A stretch of DNA of 64,000 nucleotides. It comes from Paenibacillus woosongensis. Its GTDB lineage: Bacteria > Bacillota > Bacilli > Paenibacillales > Paenibacillaceae. Within the stretch, counting starts at the first letter, position 1. Every line of letters starts with the position of its first letter. The translations under genes were made by a program, and so were the position numbers. Location of the stretch: assembly GCF_030122845.1 (NCBI RefSeq), contig NZ_CP126084.1, forward strand, positions 1,860,001-1,924,000, given 5' to 3'. Shown piece after piece: positions 1-9,769 of the stretch. A model generated the notes under the pieces. It was not told the DNA's origin, ran no database searches, and saw nothing but the letters and a program-made list of their open reading frames with translations.

Positions 1-1
1 T

Positions 2-3000
2 TATGTTCCGATCGTTCATCAAGATGAAGTGGTCGGGGTATTTTTGATCTCGAAGGATATTACGGAAGTCAAGGCCGTTCAGGAAAGTCTGGAGCAGTCG
101 CGGCAGCTGTACGAGCTGGTATCGAACTATGCGGAGGATGTCATAGCCTCTACCGATCTGGAGGGCAATTGCCTATCGATCTCACCGGCGATCCGGAATT
201 TGCTAGGCTATGAGCCCCATGAGCTGATAGGAAAAAATCTTCGGCATCTTATAATACAGAATGAAAGCAAATCAGCAGAAGAGGAGGGCAGCTGGGACAA
301 TGACCGCTCCGTACTAATTAATTTGGTCCAGCATAAGAACGGCGGGGAAGTATGGGCCGAAACAAGAATACGAATCATTTACGATGAACATGGCGTTCCT
401 GCGAAAGCGCTTGCAATAGCGCGGGATGTCACGGCCCGGCAAGAGGCTGAAATCAAGCTGCGCAAAAGCGAAGAGACTTTGGCGCAAGCCCAGAGGCTTG
501 CCGTTATAGGTTCGTGGGATTTAGACATGCTGACCGGGCGATTCTCAACCTCCAACGAATTCAACCGAATCTTCCGGCAGAAATTCCGCACCATGCCGGA
601 AATGAATGAGGCGCTGCGCAAACGGCTTCATCCCGTGGATGTTCCACTCTATGAACAAGCGATGAACGATATATTACAGGGTGTTCCTTACGAAATTACG
701 TACCGTATCATGCTTGAATCGGATGAGCTGCAGGTGATTCGTTCCCAAGCGACGATAGAATGCGATTCAAGCGGCGCACCTGCCCGAATAATCGGGGTAG
801 TACAGGACATTACCGACCGCCAGAAGATCGAGGCGGCGCTTAGGGAGAGCGAGCGCCAGTTCAGGCTCATATCCGAATATTCCATGGACTTGATTTCCCG
901 TCATACGGCGGATGAGGAAGCCGTATACTTATTCGCTTCGCAGTCCTCGGTAAGCCTGCTGGGCTACGAGCCGGAGGAAATGACAGGCCGCAGCGCGTAT
1001 GAATTTTACCATCCGGAGGACGTGCCGATGGTGAAGGAATACCTGGAGACGCAGATGAAGTCCCGCAAAGTATACACAGTCACCTACCGGATACGCTGCA
1101 AGGACGGCCGCTACATCTGGTTTGAAAGCACGGGGAGGTACAGGTATGACCAGCTCACCGGCGAAATCGACGAGATGATTGTCATCTCCCGCGACGTGAC
1201 GGAGCGTAAAGAAAGCGAGCGGCGTCTGCAGGAAAGTCAACAGCGTTACAAATCTCTGTTTGAATACAGTCCGGCCAGCGTATATTCCATGGATCTGCAC
1301 GGGCGTTACCTCACGCTGAATTTCAATTTTGAGCTGCTGACGGGCTACAGCCGGGAAGAGCTTACTATGATGTGTTTCCATGATCTCATCGATCCGGCCG
1401 ATCTGGTCAAGACTGTTCACCATTTCGAGCTGGCGAAGGAAGGAAAACCGCAAACCTATGAGACCGCAGTCATTCACAAGGACGGAACCCATATAGCGAT
1501 CGCTGTGACAAACGTGCCGATCATGGTCGATAAGCGCGTTGTCGGGGTGTACGGTTTAGCCAGCGACATTACGGAAAGAAAGCGTTATGTGGAACAGATC
1601 GAGAAGCTCAGCTATCTGCATTCGCTGATTTTGGGATCGGTGTCCGAAGGGATATACGGTCTCGATGAGAGCGGCAGGACGGTCTTTATCAACAAAGCAG
1701 CAGCTGATATGCTTGGATATGAACAGAAGGATTTTATCGGAAAGTCCAACCATTCCTTGATTCATCATACGACCAGCGATGGGTCGGATTATCCGGCAGA
1801 GCTGTGCCCGATCTTTCAGACCATGCAGGACGGTATTTCGCGGGCGGTAAAAGAGGATGTGTTCTGGCGAAGAGACGGCTCCAGCTTCCTGGTGGAGTAT
1901 ACGGTAAATCCGATGATCGAAAGAGGGCAGATCGTGGGTTCTGTTGTGGTCTTTCAAGACATTACGGGGGAGAGGGAGATTTTACGGGCCAAAGAGTCGG
2001 CTGAACGAACGGCGCTCGCAAAATCAGAATTTCTTGCCACGATGAGCCATGAAATCCGCACTCCGATGAACGGCGTTATCGGCATGACGGATCTGCTGCT
2101 GGAAACGGAGCTTAACGAGGAGCAGCGATATTACGCCGACATTATCTCCAGCAGCAGCCATGCGTTATTGGCTATTCTGGACGATGTGCTCGATTTCAGC
2201 AAAATCGAAGCCGGAAAGATGGCGCTTGACTATGAGCAGTTTGATCTAAACGCCTGCGTATGGAATGTTGTCGAGCTGTTTCTGCCCAGTGCGGATAAGA
2301 AGGGAATTCAGCTTACCTATCATATCGCTCCGGATGTGCCCGAGCATATCGTAAGCGATCCCGTAAGACTGCGGCAAATTCTCGTGAATTTGATCGGCAA
2401 TGCTTTGAAGTTTACGGAGCAGGGTGAAATAAGCATCAGTATTGTCAAGAAAGAGACATTGACGCCCCCTGCGGTGTTACTGGAAGTCAGCGTGAGCGAT
2501 ACGGGGATCGGCATATCGGAGGATCAGCGGCATAAATTGTTTCAATCCTTCTCCCAGGTTCACCCCGCCATTAACCGAAAATACGGAGGAACTGGGCTGG
2601 GATTGGCTATTTGCAAAAAAATGGTCGAGTTGATGGGCGGATCTATTACTGTGGAGAGCAAGGAAGGGTATGGTTCGACCTTTCGCTTTACACTCATCAG
2701 CGGAGAGCGGGAAGTAGAGCCGGATTGTGAAGGGCTTGCGCTGGGACAGCAGCTGGAGCTGCTAGGCTGTCCGGAGAAGCAATCGTCCTCCGGGCCGAAT
2801 TTCTGCCCAGACGGAGCGGGACAGGGGATCTCCGCCACCGTGGCTGTGAACGAAACGGCTGCAGCGCGTGAAGCGGGCTTGGAGCGTCCGGCCTTTCCCC
2901 TGAAGCAGGAAGATCTTCTCTCGGTGCTTGTTGTCGAAGATCACCCGGTGAACTGCCAAATTTTCGTCCACATGCTTGAGAAGCTTGGGCTTGCGCCTGA

Positions 3001-3316
3001 TGTAGCCCATAACGGCGTTGAAGCCATGGAGGCTCTATCCTCAAGACCCTATGATCTCATATTTATGGACATCGAAATGCCGGTGATGGATGGGATCAAG
3101 GCGGCCCGTCTGATCAGGCAGTGGCTGCCGGTGGATCAAATGCCGGTCATCGTAGGCATGAGCAGCAGTGAAGTCATTGAGCAGCAGCGCGAGCGTTGTC
3201 TGGCCAGCGGTATGGCGAACCTCTTGCAGAAGCCGCTTTGCGATCACGAGGTTGCCCTTCTGCTCCTGGAATGGAGCAGAAGGCTTGGTAAAGCATGCCC
3301 TGAATTAAAGGAATAG
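2..3316 (+). CDS. Multi-PAS hybrid sensor histidine kinase (5' partial)
   Basis: The reading frame is open to the left edge, and the first residues (about to KDITEVKA) are the end of a PAS domain, so the true start lies outside the window. Five more PAS domains follow, each closed by a typical (R)DVT/DIT-E-R(K/Q) linker. Then comes a HisKA domain with MSHEIRTPMNG, phospho-acceptor His about residue 674 counted from the GTG at 29. The HATPase has an N box (GNALKF), DTGIGIS and GGTGLGLAI. The C-terminal receiver domain has the phospho-acceptor in FMDIEMPVMDG, about residue 1014. No transmembrane segment is visible in this part, so it may be a cytoplasmic sensor, but the N terminus is missing. 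The signal is unknown. A strong terminator follows directly, so the gene ends its transcription unit. Confidence 0.93.
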   Translation, partial: YVPIVHQDEVVGVFLISKDITEVKAVQESLEQSRQLYELVSNYAEDVIASTDLEGNCLSISPAIRNLLGYEPHELIGKNLRHLIIQNESKSAEEEGSWDNDRSVLINLVQHKNGGEVWAETRIRIIYDEHGVPAKALAIARDVTARQEAEIKLRKSEETLAQAQRLAVIGSWDLDMLTGRFSTSNEFNRIFRQKFRTMPEMNEALRKRLHPVDVPLYEQAMNDILQGVPYEITYRIMLESDELQVIRSQATIECDSSGAPARIIGVVQDITDRQKIEAALRESERQFRLISEYSMDLISRHTADEEAVYLFASQSSVSLLGYEPEEMTGRSAYEFYHPEDVPMVKEYLETQMKSRKVYTVTYRIRCKDGRYIWFESTGRYRYDQLTGEIDEMIVISRDVTERKESERRLQESQQRYKSLFEYSPASVYSMDLHGRYLTLNFNFELLTGYSREELTMMCFHDLIDPADLVKTVHHFELAKEGKPQTYETAVIHKDGTHIAIAVTNVPIMVDKRVVGVYGLASDITERKRYVEQIEKLSYLHSLILGSVSEGIYGLDESGRTVFINKAAADMLGYEQKDFIGKSNHSLIHHTTSDGSDYPAELCPIFQTMQDGISRAVKEDVFWRRDGSSFLVEYTVNPMIERGQIVGSVVVFQDITGEREILRAKESAERTALAKSEFLATMSHEIRTPMNGVIGMTDLLLETELNEEQRYYADIISSSSHALLAILDDVLDFSKIEAGKMALDYEQFDLNACVWNVVELFLPSADKKGIQLTYHIAPDVPEHIVSDPVRLRQILVNLIGNALKFTEQGEISISIVKKETLTPPAVLLEVSVSDTGIGISEDQRHKLFQSFSQVHPAINRKYGGTGLGLAICKKMVELMGGSITVESKEGYGSTFRFTLISGEREVEPDCEGLALGQQLELLGCPEKQSSSGPNFCPDGAGQGISATVAVNETAAAREAGLERPAFPLKQEDLLSVLVVEDHPVNCQIFVHMLEKLGLAPDVAHNGVEAMEALSSRPYDLIFMDIEMPVMDGIKAARLIRQWLPVDQMPVIVGMSSSEVIEQQRERCLASGMANLLQKPLCDHEVALLLLEWSRRLGKACPELKE

Positions 3317-3319
3317 AGG

Positions 3320-3357
3320 AACAAGCCGGCGATCGGATGATGGGTCGCCGGCTTGTT
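3320..3357 (+). terminator. Rho-independent terminator after hybrid kinase
   Basis: A 13-bp perfect stem (AACAAGCCGGCGA / TCGCCGGCTTGTT) with a 12-nt loop sits 4 bases after the kinase stop. It may also serve the convergent degV gene. Confidence 0.85.
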
Positions 3358-3366
3358 TGCTGTTGG

Positions 3367-4221
3367 TTATTGTATCGATTTCGTATATAAAATGCCAATC
3401 GTCTTGGCGCCGCAGTGGCTGGAAATAACACAGCCTGCATCCGAAATAGCCACTTCCCGGGCTTTCGTCTTCGACTTTAATATTTGCTGCAGGTGAATGG
3501 CGTCATCCTCGGCCAAAGAATGAGTAATGAAGATAATGTCTTTATCCATGGCATCGACTTGTGCCAGCGCATTGTTCAGCAGCTGATCGAGCACCTTCTC
3601 CCGGCTGCCGCGGATTTTGGAGGCAGGAGTCATCTTACCATCGATGACCTTGATAACCGGCCGGATTTTCAGCAGGCTTCCCACAAGGTTCTGCATGCCC
3701 GAGCATCGCCCGCCCTTATATAAGTAGTCCAGCGAGTCGATGACGAATTCCGTTTCCACCAGGGGTCTTGTTTTCTCCAGCAGGTCAATGATTTCAGCTA
3801 CGCTGCGCCCTTCGTCAGCGGCTTTCACCGCCTTCATGACAAGCAGACCGATTCCGGTCGACAGGTTGCGCGAGTCGAATACTGTGACTTGATCCTCTTC
3901 GAACTCTGCGGCAGCAATCAAGGCGTTTTGGTAAGTGGAAGATAATTCGGACGACAGGCTTATGTATATAATTTGCTGACCCTCCTTAACCGCAGGAGTG
4001 AAAGCCTGAATAAAGTCAGCTGGAGATGGAGCCGCCGTCTTCGGCAAGCGCCCGCTTTTCGCAACTTTGTTATATAGCTCGGGGGTCGTCAGGTCAAGCC
4101 CGTCCCTGTACATCTCGTCGTCAAACGTAACATACAGCGGAACGATCCCGATCCCGTACTCTTGGACCCATGCTGCAGGCAGATCGCAGGTACTGTCCGC
4201 AAATATTCTAATGGTTCGCAA
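3367..4221 (-). CDS. DegV family (FakB-like) fatty-acid-binding protein, copy 2
   Basis: This is a 284-aa DegV-fold protein. Visible family motifs are the N-terminal FADSTCDLP, a central TAAPSPADF segment and the C-terminal SSHCGAKTIGIL. Proteins of this family (FakB in Staphylococcus) hold a fatty acid while the kinase FakA phosphorylates it for phospholipid synthesis. The gene lies 26 bp downstream of a second degV gene on the same strand. The two products are clearly alike along their whole length, which points to a tandem duplication. No fakA is in the window. The role is inferred from the family; ligand preference cannot be read from the sequence. Confidence 0.88.
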   Translation of the reverse strand: MRTIRIFADSTCDLPAAWVQEYGIGIVPLYVTFDDEMYRDGLDLTTPELYNKVAKSGRLPKTAAPSPADFIQAFTPAVKEGQQIIYISLSSELSSTYQNALIAAAEFEEDQVTVFDSRNLSTGIGLLVMKAVKAADEGRSVAEIIDLLEKTRPLVETEFVIDSLDYLYKGGRCSGMQNLVGSLLKIRPVIKVIDGKMTPASKIRGSREKVLDQLLNNALAQVDAMDKDIIFITHSLAEDDAIHLQQILKSKTKAREVAISDAGCVISSHCGAKTIGILYTKSIQ

Positions 4222-4247
4222 AGTGATCCCTCCAAATGAATTTCGGA

Positions 4248-5117
4248 TTATCCGATCCGGTCTTCGGAGCCCTTGTGCATATACATGATCGCCACGGTAT
4301 GAGGACCGCAGTGGCTGGAAATGACGCAGCCTGCTTCGGCAATCGCTACTTCCCGTACCGGGGTCTGTTCCCTGAGAATGGCGGCGAGCCGGCGAGCCTC
4401 TTCCTCGGCAAGGGTATGGGCCACGATAATTAAATCATCGTCCATCTGCTCCTTTTTGGCAAGGGCGTTATCGAGCATTTGCTGAACAGCCTTCTCTTTT
4501 CTGCCGCGGACTCTGTAAGCTGGAATAATGCTCCCGTCTACGACTCTCAGCACGGGACGAATCTGGAGCAGGCTGCCGATAAAGTTCTGCATGCCCGAGC
4601 ACCGGCCGCCTTTGTACAGGTACTCCAGCGTATCGATGACGAACTCCGTGTTGACCAACGTTCTGGAACTTTCAAGCAAAGCTACAATTTCTGGACCGCT
4701 GTAGCCCTGCTGGGCAGCCCTGACCGCTTTCATCACGAGCAGGCCAATCCCGCTGCACAAATTAAGCGAGTCTACGACATGGATCCGTCCTTCAGGAAAT
4801 TCGCCTGCGGCAATAAGCGCGTTCTGATACGTTGATGACAGGCTGGAGGAAATGCTGATATAGACAATATCCTGCCCTTGCTCGACATATGGAGCAAACG
4901 CATCCATAAAGTCTTTGGGAGAGGGAGCCGTCGTCTTCGGCAGATTCCCTGCGGCTGCGACTCTTTCGTAAATGCCGACCGGTGTAATGTCGATGCCGTC
5001 GCGGTACGTCTTGTCATTAAAAACGACATATAGCGGAATAATGCCGATGCCGTATTCATCGATCCAAGACGCCGGCAGGTCGGACGTGCTGTCCGCAAAA
5101 ATTTTAACTTGTGCCAT
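4248..5117 (-). CDS. DegV family (FakB-like) fatty-acid-binding protein, copy 1
   Basis: This 289-aa protein is a paralogue of the next gene downstream. It shares FADSTSDLP at the N terminus, TTAPSPKDF in the middle and SSHCGPHTVAIMY near the C terminus. The start has an AAGGGG ribosome site a few bases upstream. It is the first gene of a two-gene unit. The family binds fatty acids and hands them to a FakA-type kinase. Two adjacent copies in other Firmicutes often differ in preference for saturated and unsaturated chains, but that is only a suggestion here. Confidence 0.88.
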   Translation of the reverse strand: MAQVKIFADSTSDLPASWIDEYGIGIIPLYVVFNDKTYRDGIDITPVGIYERVAAAGNLPKTTAPSPKDFMDAFAPYVEQGQDIVYISISSSLSSTYQNALIAAGEFPEGRIHVVDSLNLCSGIGLLVMKAVRAAQQGYSGPEIVALLESSRTLVNTEFVIDTLEYLYKGGRCSGMQNFIGSLLQIRPVLRVVDGSIIPAYRVRGRKEKAVQQMLDNALAKKEQMDDDLIIVAHTLAEEEARRLAAILREQTPVREVAIAEAGCVISSHCGPHTVAIMYMHKGSEDRIG

Positions 5118-5183
5118 AAGTATCCCCTTATTTCAGATAGTCCAGCTTTATTTTAACAAAAAGCTTGCACGTTTAACATCTCC

Positions 5184-5224
5184 AATAAATTGCCCCCGCG
5201 ATAACTTGGAAGATTACCGTGGGG
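5184..5224 (-). terminator. Terminator for the small membrane protein gene
   Basis: A GC-rich inverted repeat (TTGCCCCCGCG ... CGTGGGGGCAA) lies just past the stop of the 5242-5655 gene. Read on the minus strand it is followed by TTTATT. Confidence 0.7.
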
Positions 5225-5241
5225 GCAAGCTGTGTTATAAC

Positions 5242-5655
5242 TTAAACCTGCTGCAAAGTAACGACGATATAAAAGAAGATGATCATCACCACAGATAGTG
5301 AGGATAGCACCGTTCCGATGATGGCGAATACTTTTTTGCGGTTTTTGAGGACGAGTCCTACGATACCGAGAATGAGGGCGATTAAATTAATGATTCCTGC
5401 CCCGAAGATGGCAATGATGCCAAGAATCGCTGCCGAGCTATCCATCAAAGCCTCCTCGATGTTAGCCGGATTATCAATAGCCTGGCCAATGGCCGCGATA
5501 ATTAGAAAGAAAGCTGCGAAATAACCGAGCAGTGCAAGAATACTCATAATGAATGAGGCGATGCCGAGGCCGGAATGCTTCAGAGGGGCCAGGGGCTGAG
5601 CCGCCGCCGGATGCTCATAATTAGGGCCAGGTTGTGCCCCGGGTTGATAATTCAT
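5242..5655 (-). CDS. Small multi-pass membrane protein, DUF4190-like
   Basis: This 137-aa protein has a Pro/Ala/Gln-rich hydrophilic N terminus (about residues 1-28) and then three or four hydrophobic segments (about 30-55, 75-105 and 112-135). This layout is typical of DUF4190-like proteins, which have no known activity. The start is supported by AAAGGAG upstream on the minus strand. It appears monocistronic, with a terminator before the degV pair. No catalytic motif is visible, so I assign membrane location only. Confidence 0.7.
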   Translation of the reverse strand: MNYQPGAQPGPNYEHPAAAQPLAPLKHSGLGIASFIMSILALLGYFAAFFLIIAAIGQAIDNPANIEEALMDSSAAILGIIAIFGAGIINLIALILGIVGLVLKNRKKVFAIIGTVLSSLSVVMIIFFYIVVTLQQV

Positions 5656-5835
5656 TAATAATCAAGCTCCTTTGTAGAAATTTGGTTATGTTAACGTATA
5701 ATCTTCCATAGATTCGGCAAAGAATCAAGAAAAAAATTCATGATCGTCCCAGTTCTGGCAATCGGGCAGCGGACTGGGTTATGATAGGTAAGCGAGTACT
5801 GAATCGCTTATTTTTATGTGGGGAGGGGTAAGGAT

Positions 5836-6225
5836 ATGCAGCGAAGAATGGCCGGAATCGGGGCAATCATCATGTTACTTGCTGTAGCCCTCGGTGCCTT
5901 TGGCGCTCATGTGCTGGAGCCGATCATTGCAGATTCGATGGATACGTACAAGACAGGGGTCCAATATCATATGATTCATGGATTGGGAATGATCCTCGCT
6001 GCTCTGGCGGCCGGATTATGGGGTGACAGCCGCAAGCTGCGCTGGTCTGCTCGATTATTTCTGCTCGGGATTATCTTATTTTCAGGCAGTCTCTATTTGC
6101 TGGCGGTAACGGGATGGAAATGGCTTGGTCCGATTACTCCGCTTGGAGGGGTATCTTTTATTGCAGGGTGGCTTATGCTTGCGTTGTCCGCCTGGGAACA
6201 ATCCAGTGCTCAAATCAGCAAATAG
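5836..6225 (+). CDS. DUF423 family membrane protein
   Basis: This is a 129-aa hydrophobic protein with four predicted membrane helices. The N terminus GAFGAHVLEP matches the DUF423 (YwdK-type) signature. The ATG at 5836 is chosen over the in-frame GTG at 5818 because GGGGAGGGG lies just upstream of it. The family is widespread and uncharacterised. The gene stands alone between divergent and convergent neighbours and is followed by a hairpin. Confidence 0.85.
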   Translation: MQRRMAGIGAIIMLLAVALGAFGAHVLEPIIADSMDTYKTGVQYHMIHGLGMILAALAAGLWGDSRKLRWSARLFLLGIILFSGSLYLLAVTGWKWLGPITPLGGVSFIAGWLMLALSAWEQSSAQISK

Positions 6226-6236
6226 CATGAATGCAA

Positions 6237-6269
6237 AATGCTGCGCCGTTGTCAGGACGGCGCAGCATT
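6237..6269 (+). terminator. Hairpin after DUF423 gene
   Basis: A 13-bp stem AATGCTGCGCCGT / ACGGCGCAGCATT with a 7-nt loop. It lacks a good T run on either side, so it may be a weak or bidirectional terminator. Confidence 0.6.
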
Positions 6270-6309
6270 CATTATGATTGGGCATTTAATTAGAAAAAAG
6301 GCCTTTATT

Positions 6310-6900
6310 CTACGTTTCCATGAAATCAATGACTTCGCTGAGCATGAACGTATATACTTGTTTCTCGTCCACATGATATACGTTGATGGCATAGTTCTCT
6401 GATTGGAAATTCAGTATGCGGCAGGGGATGCTCATCCGTTCCCCATTGCGATTGACCAATATGCGCACCAGCCGATTCTCTGAAATATATTTCTGGATCC
6501 AATCCCCAAAATCCCCGCTCAAAGCCACGGCTGCGAAGCTGTCTTTGGCGGTCGGTGCTATTTTTGGTTTATCTGCAGCTTTTGATTTCTCGGCAGGCTT
6601 CGCCTTATCAGGTTGTTGACCGGATGATTTGTTGTCGGCCGCACCTTGCTTGTCTGGCGTATTCGTTCCAAGCCGTTTGTATGTTTTGGAGATGAAGGAC
6701 TGCTTTTTGGCAGCGAGCAGGGACTCGATGATTTCCCCAAGCTCTATCCCCGAATTGATCCGATAATCGATAATTTCTTCTCCGCCGTTAAGGATCTGCA
6801 GCAGCGATTGGAGTGCAACGGCATTGGATTTACTTTTCACTAGGATTTCCACATTGAATAAATATCCCAATTGTTCATGATCATTATTATTATTGTCCAT
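6310..6900 (-). CDS. Hypothetical protein with basic Lys/Pro-rich linker
   Basis: This 196-aa protein is not one I recognise. The ATG at 6900 is preferred over the one at 6966 because GGGGGAACT precedes it. The N-terminal part (about 10-75) looks globular. A charged Lys/Ala/Pro linker (about 85-130) joins it to a C-terminal beta-rich part (about 130-195) ending ESENYAINVYHVDE...FMET. The C-terminal segment resembles short proteins that bind cofactor or nucleic acid through a small barrel, but that is only an impression. It has no membrane segment or signal peptide, is flanked by non-operonic genes and is presumably cytoplasmic. Confidence 0.6.
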   Translation of the reverse strand: MDNNNNDHEQLGYLFNVEILVKSKSNAVALQSLLQILNGGEEIIDYRINSGIELGEIIESLLAAKKQSFISKTYKRLGTNTPDKQGAADNKSSGQQPDKAKPAEKSKAADKPKIAPTAKDSFAAVALSGDFGDWIQKYISENRLVRILVNRNGERMSIPCRILNFQSENYAINVYHVDEKQVYTFMLSEVIDFMET

Positions 6901-7082
6901 AGTTCCCCCAGATAGACATGTTAAGTCTCGTTCACTCCTAGCTACAAGATAATAAAAATTACCCATTAATCATAGCATCGCTCGCAGGACAATAATAGTC
7001 CTAAAGAATCAAAATGAAACTTTTTTTATGAAAATATCAGAAAGATAAAAAACTGAAATGAGTTCTGCTTACGGATAAGGCA

Positions 7083-7106
7083 AGAAAAACCACTATGAAT
7101 AGTGGT
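7083..7106 (-). terminator. Terminator after mtnA
   Basis: Read on the minus strand, the stem ACCACTAT/ATAGTGGT is followed by TTTTTC. It lies 47 bases past the mtnA stop. Confidence 0.75.
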
Positions 7107-7152
7107 CTTCCCCGCTAGAGAACATGCGTTTTCTGAAAAACTGTGAAAATTC

Positions 7153-8262
7153 TTAATCGGCCTTTTCAAAAAGGGCGGCTAAATTGTCTTTAAACGGCGG
7201 TTTGACGATTCCCTTTTCCGTTATGATCGCTGTGATCAGATGATGCGGAGTAACGTCAAATGAAGGATTAAACACTTTGACGCCAGATGGAGCTGTGCGT
7301 TTGCCGAACCCTTCCGTCACCTCGTACTCAGGCCGTTCCTCAATCGGAATCAGCTGGCCGCTTTCCGTTTCAAGGTCAATCGTTGACAACGGTGATGCGA
7401 CATAGAAAGGAATGTTGTGTGCCTTGGCCAGGACGGCAAGGCTGTATGTTCCGATTTTGTTGGCAACGTCTCCGTTGGCGGCGATTCTGTCGGTTCCGAC
7501 GATGACGGCATCAATCCAGCCTTTGGACATCACGAGTCCAGCCATGTTGTCGCAGAGCAGGGTAACATCGATTCCCGCCTGCTGCAGCTCGAATGCGGTC
7601 AGTCTTGCGCCTTGAAGAACAGGTCTAGTCTCGTCGGCATAGATTTTCAGATCAATGCCCTGCTCCTGGGCGAGATAGAACGGGGCAAGAGCCGTACCGT
7701 ATTTGGCAGTCGCCAGTCCTCCGGCATTGCAGTGGGTGAGGACGCCCATTCCAGAAGCAAAAAGCGGCAGCGCATGCTCTCCGATTTTCCGGCATACTTC
7801 CTCATCTTCCCGGTGAATCGCTATCGCCTCGGCCAGCAACCCTTCATTGCGCTTGGCCTGATCGGCATGTTGGGCTGCGAGCTGCGCTGCCCGAGCCTTC
7901 ATCCGGTCAAGCGCCCAGAACAGGTTGACTGCGGTTGGCCGCGAGGTGGCCAAATGTTCAGCTACTGCCGTTACATGCCCGAGCCAATTGTCGCTGTCTC
8001 CCTGGCAGGCATTTGCTCCTAAGACTACGCCATAGGCTGCTGCAATGCCGATCGCCGGTGCTCCACGCACCTTCATGGCATGGATGCCGTCCCATACCTC
8101 CTCTGGCGTTGTCAGCTCCAAGAACACGATTTCTTCAGGAAGCAGCCGCTGGTCAAGCATCAGGAGCTTGCCGTCTTTCCAGCGGAGACTAAGCAGCGGC
8201 TCTCGGCTTTGCCGGGCTGCCGGGCTGGAATTCGATATTCCACTATGCTGTCCGGTGGTCAT
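7153..8262 (-). CDS. mtnA: S-methyl-5-thioribose-1-phosphate isomerase
   Basis: A 369-aa member of the MtnA / eIF2B-alpha-like family. It converts methylthioribose-1-phosphate to methylthioribulose-1-phosphate in methionine salvage. Recognisable segments are [15 protein letters not shown] near the N terminus, [11 protein letters not shown] (the catalytic Cys region), [20 protein letters not shown] (the catalytic Asp region) and [13 protein letters not shown] near the end. The ATG overlaps the mtnK stop in an ATGA, so the two genes are translationally coupled. Length is normal for the family. I see no lower salvage genes (mtnW, X, B, D) here, so they must be elsewhere or absent. Confidence 0.96.
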   Translation of the reverse strand: MTTGQHSGISNSSPAARQSREPLLSLRWKDGKLLMLDQRLLPEEIVFLELTTPEEVWDGIHAMKVRGAPAIGIAAAYGVVLGANACQGDSDNWLGHVTAVAEHLATSRPTAVNLFWALDRMKARAAQLAAQHADQAKRNEGLLAEAIAIHREDEEVCRKIGEHALPLFASGMGVLTHCNAGGLATAKYGTALAPFYLAQEQGIDLKIYADETRPVLQGARLTAFELQQAGIDVTLLCDNMAGLVMSKGWIDAVIVGTDRIAANGDVANKIGTYSLAVLAKAHNIPFYVASPLSTIDLETESGQLIPIEERPEYEVTEGFGKRTAPSGVKVFNPSFDVTPHHLITAIITEKGIVKPPFKDNLAALFEKAD

Positions 8263-9482
8263 ACGTTAGCGCCCTCCTTGGCTGCGGCTGCTTTAGCCCA
8301 TTCGATCACTTCGGTGATGGAAGCTGCTGATCTGCTGCCTTTGATTAGCCGTTTGCCGATTTCCAAGGCTGTAACCTTGGCCTGACGGCGGGAGAACTCG
8401 TCTTCGATCGTGTCAATGTCCGCCACATGGGATAATCCGACGATTCGGCGGATTACCTTACAGCCCGCAAATCCGATAGCGTCCTTGCGGATTTGGTCGA
8501 TGTAGAGATCCTGATAGCCAGGTGTCTTGGACATGATATCTATGCCGTCCGCATCCCAAAACTTGCGGAAGTTAAGTTCGAAATGATTCCACACGCCGAC
8601 AATTGTCGTGAGAAGCCAAGAACGGCGCTCCTGCAATACTTCGTCATTGCTGCTCCAGCCGGGCTGCGCTGCATAATTCAGCAATAGATTGGCGATGACT
8701 GCGCCGATATCGAAGCCAATTGGACCGTAATAGGCGAATTCAGGGTCAATGACCTTGGTTGCTTCGGGCGTTATGAAGATGCTGCCGGTATGCAGATCAC
8801 CATGCAGCAGCGCTTGACCATGCGTAAGAAACTTCTCTCTGAGCAGGGCTACTTCAAGGTGCAGAGCATGATCCTGCCACAGCTTCTCGGCTTCTGCCCG
8901 AATGTCTTCGGTAAAGCTGTTATTTGCGGCATCCCTGTATGGATCCTCGAAGATCAAGTCCTCGGTAATTTTGCATAAATCCGGATTGATGAACCTTGCG
9001 GATTGAAGCTTCTTTTCCTGTTGGTTCATGCCGAGGTCGGAGGTGTAGAACAGGGTTGTGGCAATAAATCGGCCGATATGCTCCGCAAAACGGTCATAGG
9101 TGTTTCCGGCGATCAGACCTTGACGCATAATCGTATAACCGGACAAGTCTTCCATAACCGTGATGGCCAGCTCGTCATCGCCTCCATAAATCGCCGGAAC
9201 GAGATCCGGGCACAACCGGTGCTGAATTTCCAGCGCATTGCGTTCGATGCGGGCTCGATCAAGGCTGAGCGGCCAGGATTCGCCAACCACCTTGGCATAA
9301 GGCAGGGCTTGTTTTATAATCAGGCTCTTGTTTTGCTGCGGGTCGGCAACTCTGAATACCAGATTCAAGTTGCCATCACCGATTTCCTCGCAGGACAGCG
9401 CGGCATCAGCCGCGAAAAAGCCAGGAATCGACTTGGCATAGGCAGTGGCATCTTCTAGGGAAAAGGGACGGTATGAGGACAT
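8259..9482 (-). CDS. mtnK: S-methyl-5-thioribose kinase
   Basis: This 407-aa protein has the choline-kinase/APH fold. It phosphorylates methylthioribose with ATP, the step before MtnA. Motifs are [11 protein letters not shown] (nucleotide loop), [12 protein letters not shown] (catalytic loop, HGD) and [15 protein letters not shown] (the DFG-equivalent metal site). The start has GGAGGTG upstream on the minus strand. It is the first gene of mtnK-mtnA. Bacillus homologues sit behind an S-box (SAM) riboswitch, but I could not find S-box sequence in the leader, so control may differ here. Confidence 0.95.
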   Translation of the reverse strand: MSSYRPFSLEDATAYAKSIPGFFAADAALSCEEIGDGNLNLVFRVADPQQNKSLIIKQALPYAKVVGESWPLSLDRARIERNALEIQHRLCPDLVPAIYGGDDELAITVMEDLSGYTIMRQGLIAGNTYDRFAEHIGRFIATTLFYTSDLGMNQQEKKLQSARFINPDLCKITEDLIFEDPYRDAANNSFTEDIRAEAEKLWQDHALHLEVALLREKFLTHGQALLHGDLHTGSIFITPEATKVIDPEFAYYGPIGFDIGAVIANLLLNYAAQPGWSSNDEVLQERRSWLLTTIVGVWNHFELNFRKFWDADGIDIMSKTPGYQDLYIDQIRKDAIGFAGCKVIRRIVGLSHVADIDTIEDEFSRRQAKVTALEIGKRLIKGSRSAASITEVIEWAKAAAAKEGANV

Positions 9483-9551
9483 GGTAAAGCACCTCCAGAT
9501 GATAAAAATATGTTTTTAAATTGTTTCTATATTTAATTATAGAAAATATCA

Positions 9552-9566
9552 TTAAACTTAGTTTAA
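9552..9566. promoter_or_regulatory. 15-bp 7-1-7 palindrome between mtnK and dps
   Basis: TTAAACT-T-AGTTTAA is a perfect inverted repeat in the divergent mtnK/dps intergenic region, about 70 bases upstream of mtnK. The geometry is that of a small dimeric repressor site. Function is not shown. Confidence 0.35.
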
Positions 9567-9629
9567 AGTTAGTATATCGGAAAAGTGTGATATTATCATT
9601 CTTTTTTTCAAAGAGGTGTGATTTAAATT

Positions 9630-9655
9630 GTTTCGCCTAAGCCAGGGTCGGGTAT
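9630..9655 (+). promoter_or_regulatory. Sigma-B-like promoter for dps
   Basis: GTTTCG, a 14-bp spacer, then GGGTAT matches the general stress sigma-B pattern (GTTT.. / GGGTAT). It lies about 110 bases upstream of the dps start. Bacillus subtilis dps is a sigma-B gene, which fits, but whether this organism has sigma-B cannot be told from the window. Confidence 0.45.
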
Positions 9656-9769
9656 GATACTTATATGGTACCTGGAAGCCTGGTATGTAACTTACATTCA
9701 CTTCAGGCATGATTTGCATGCTCTAGGGTGAATATATAAACAATCACGAAAGAAATGAGGGACTGTATT

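Noticed and set aside
9483..9769. SAM (S-box) riboswitch expected before mtnK
   Set aside because: I looked for the conserved S-box core on the minus strand and found none of it.
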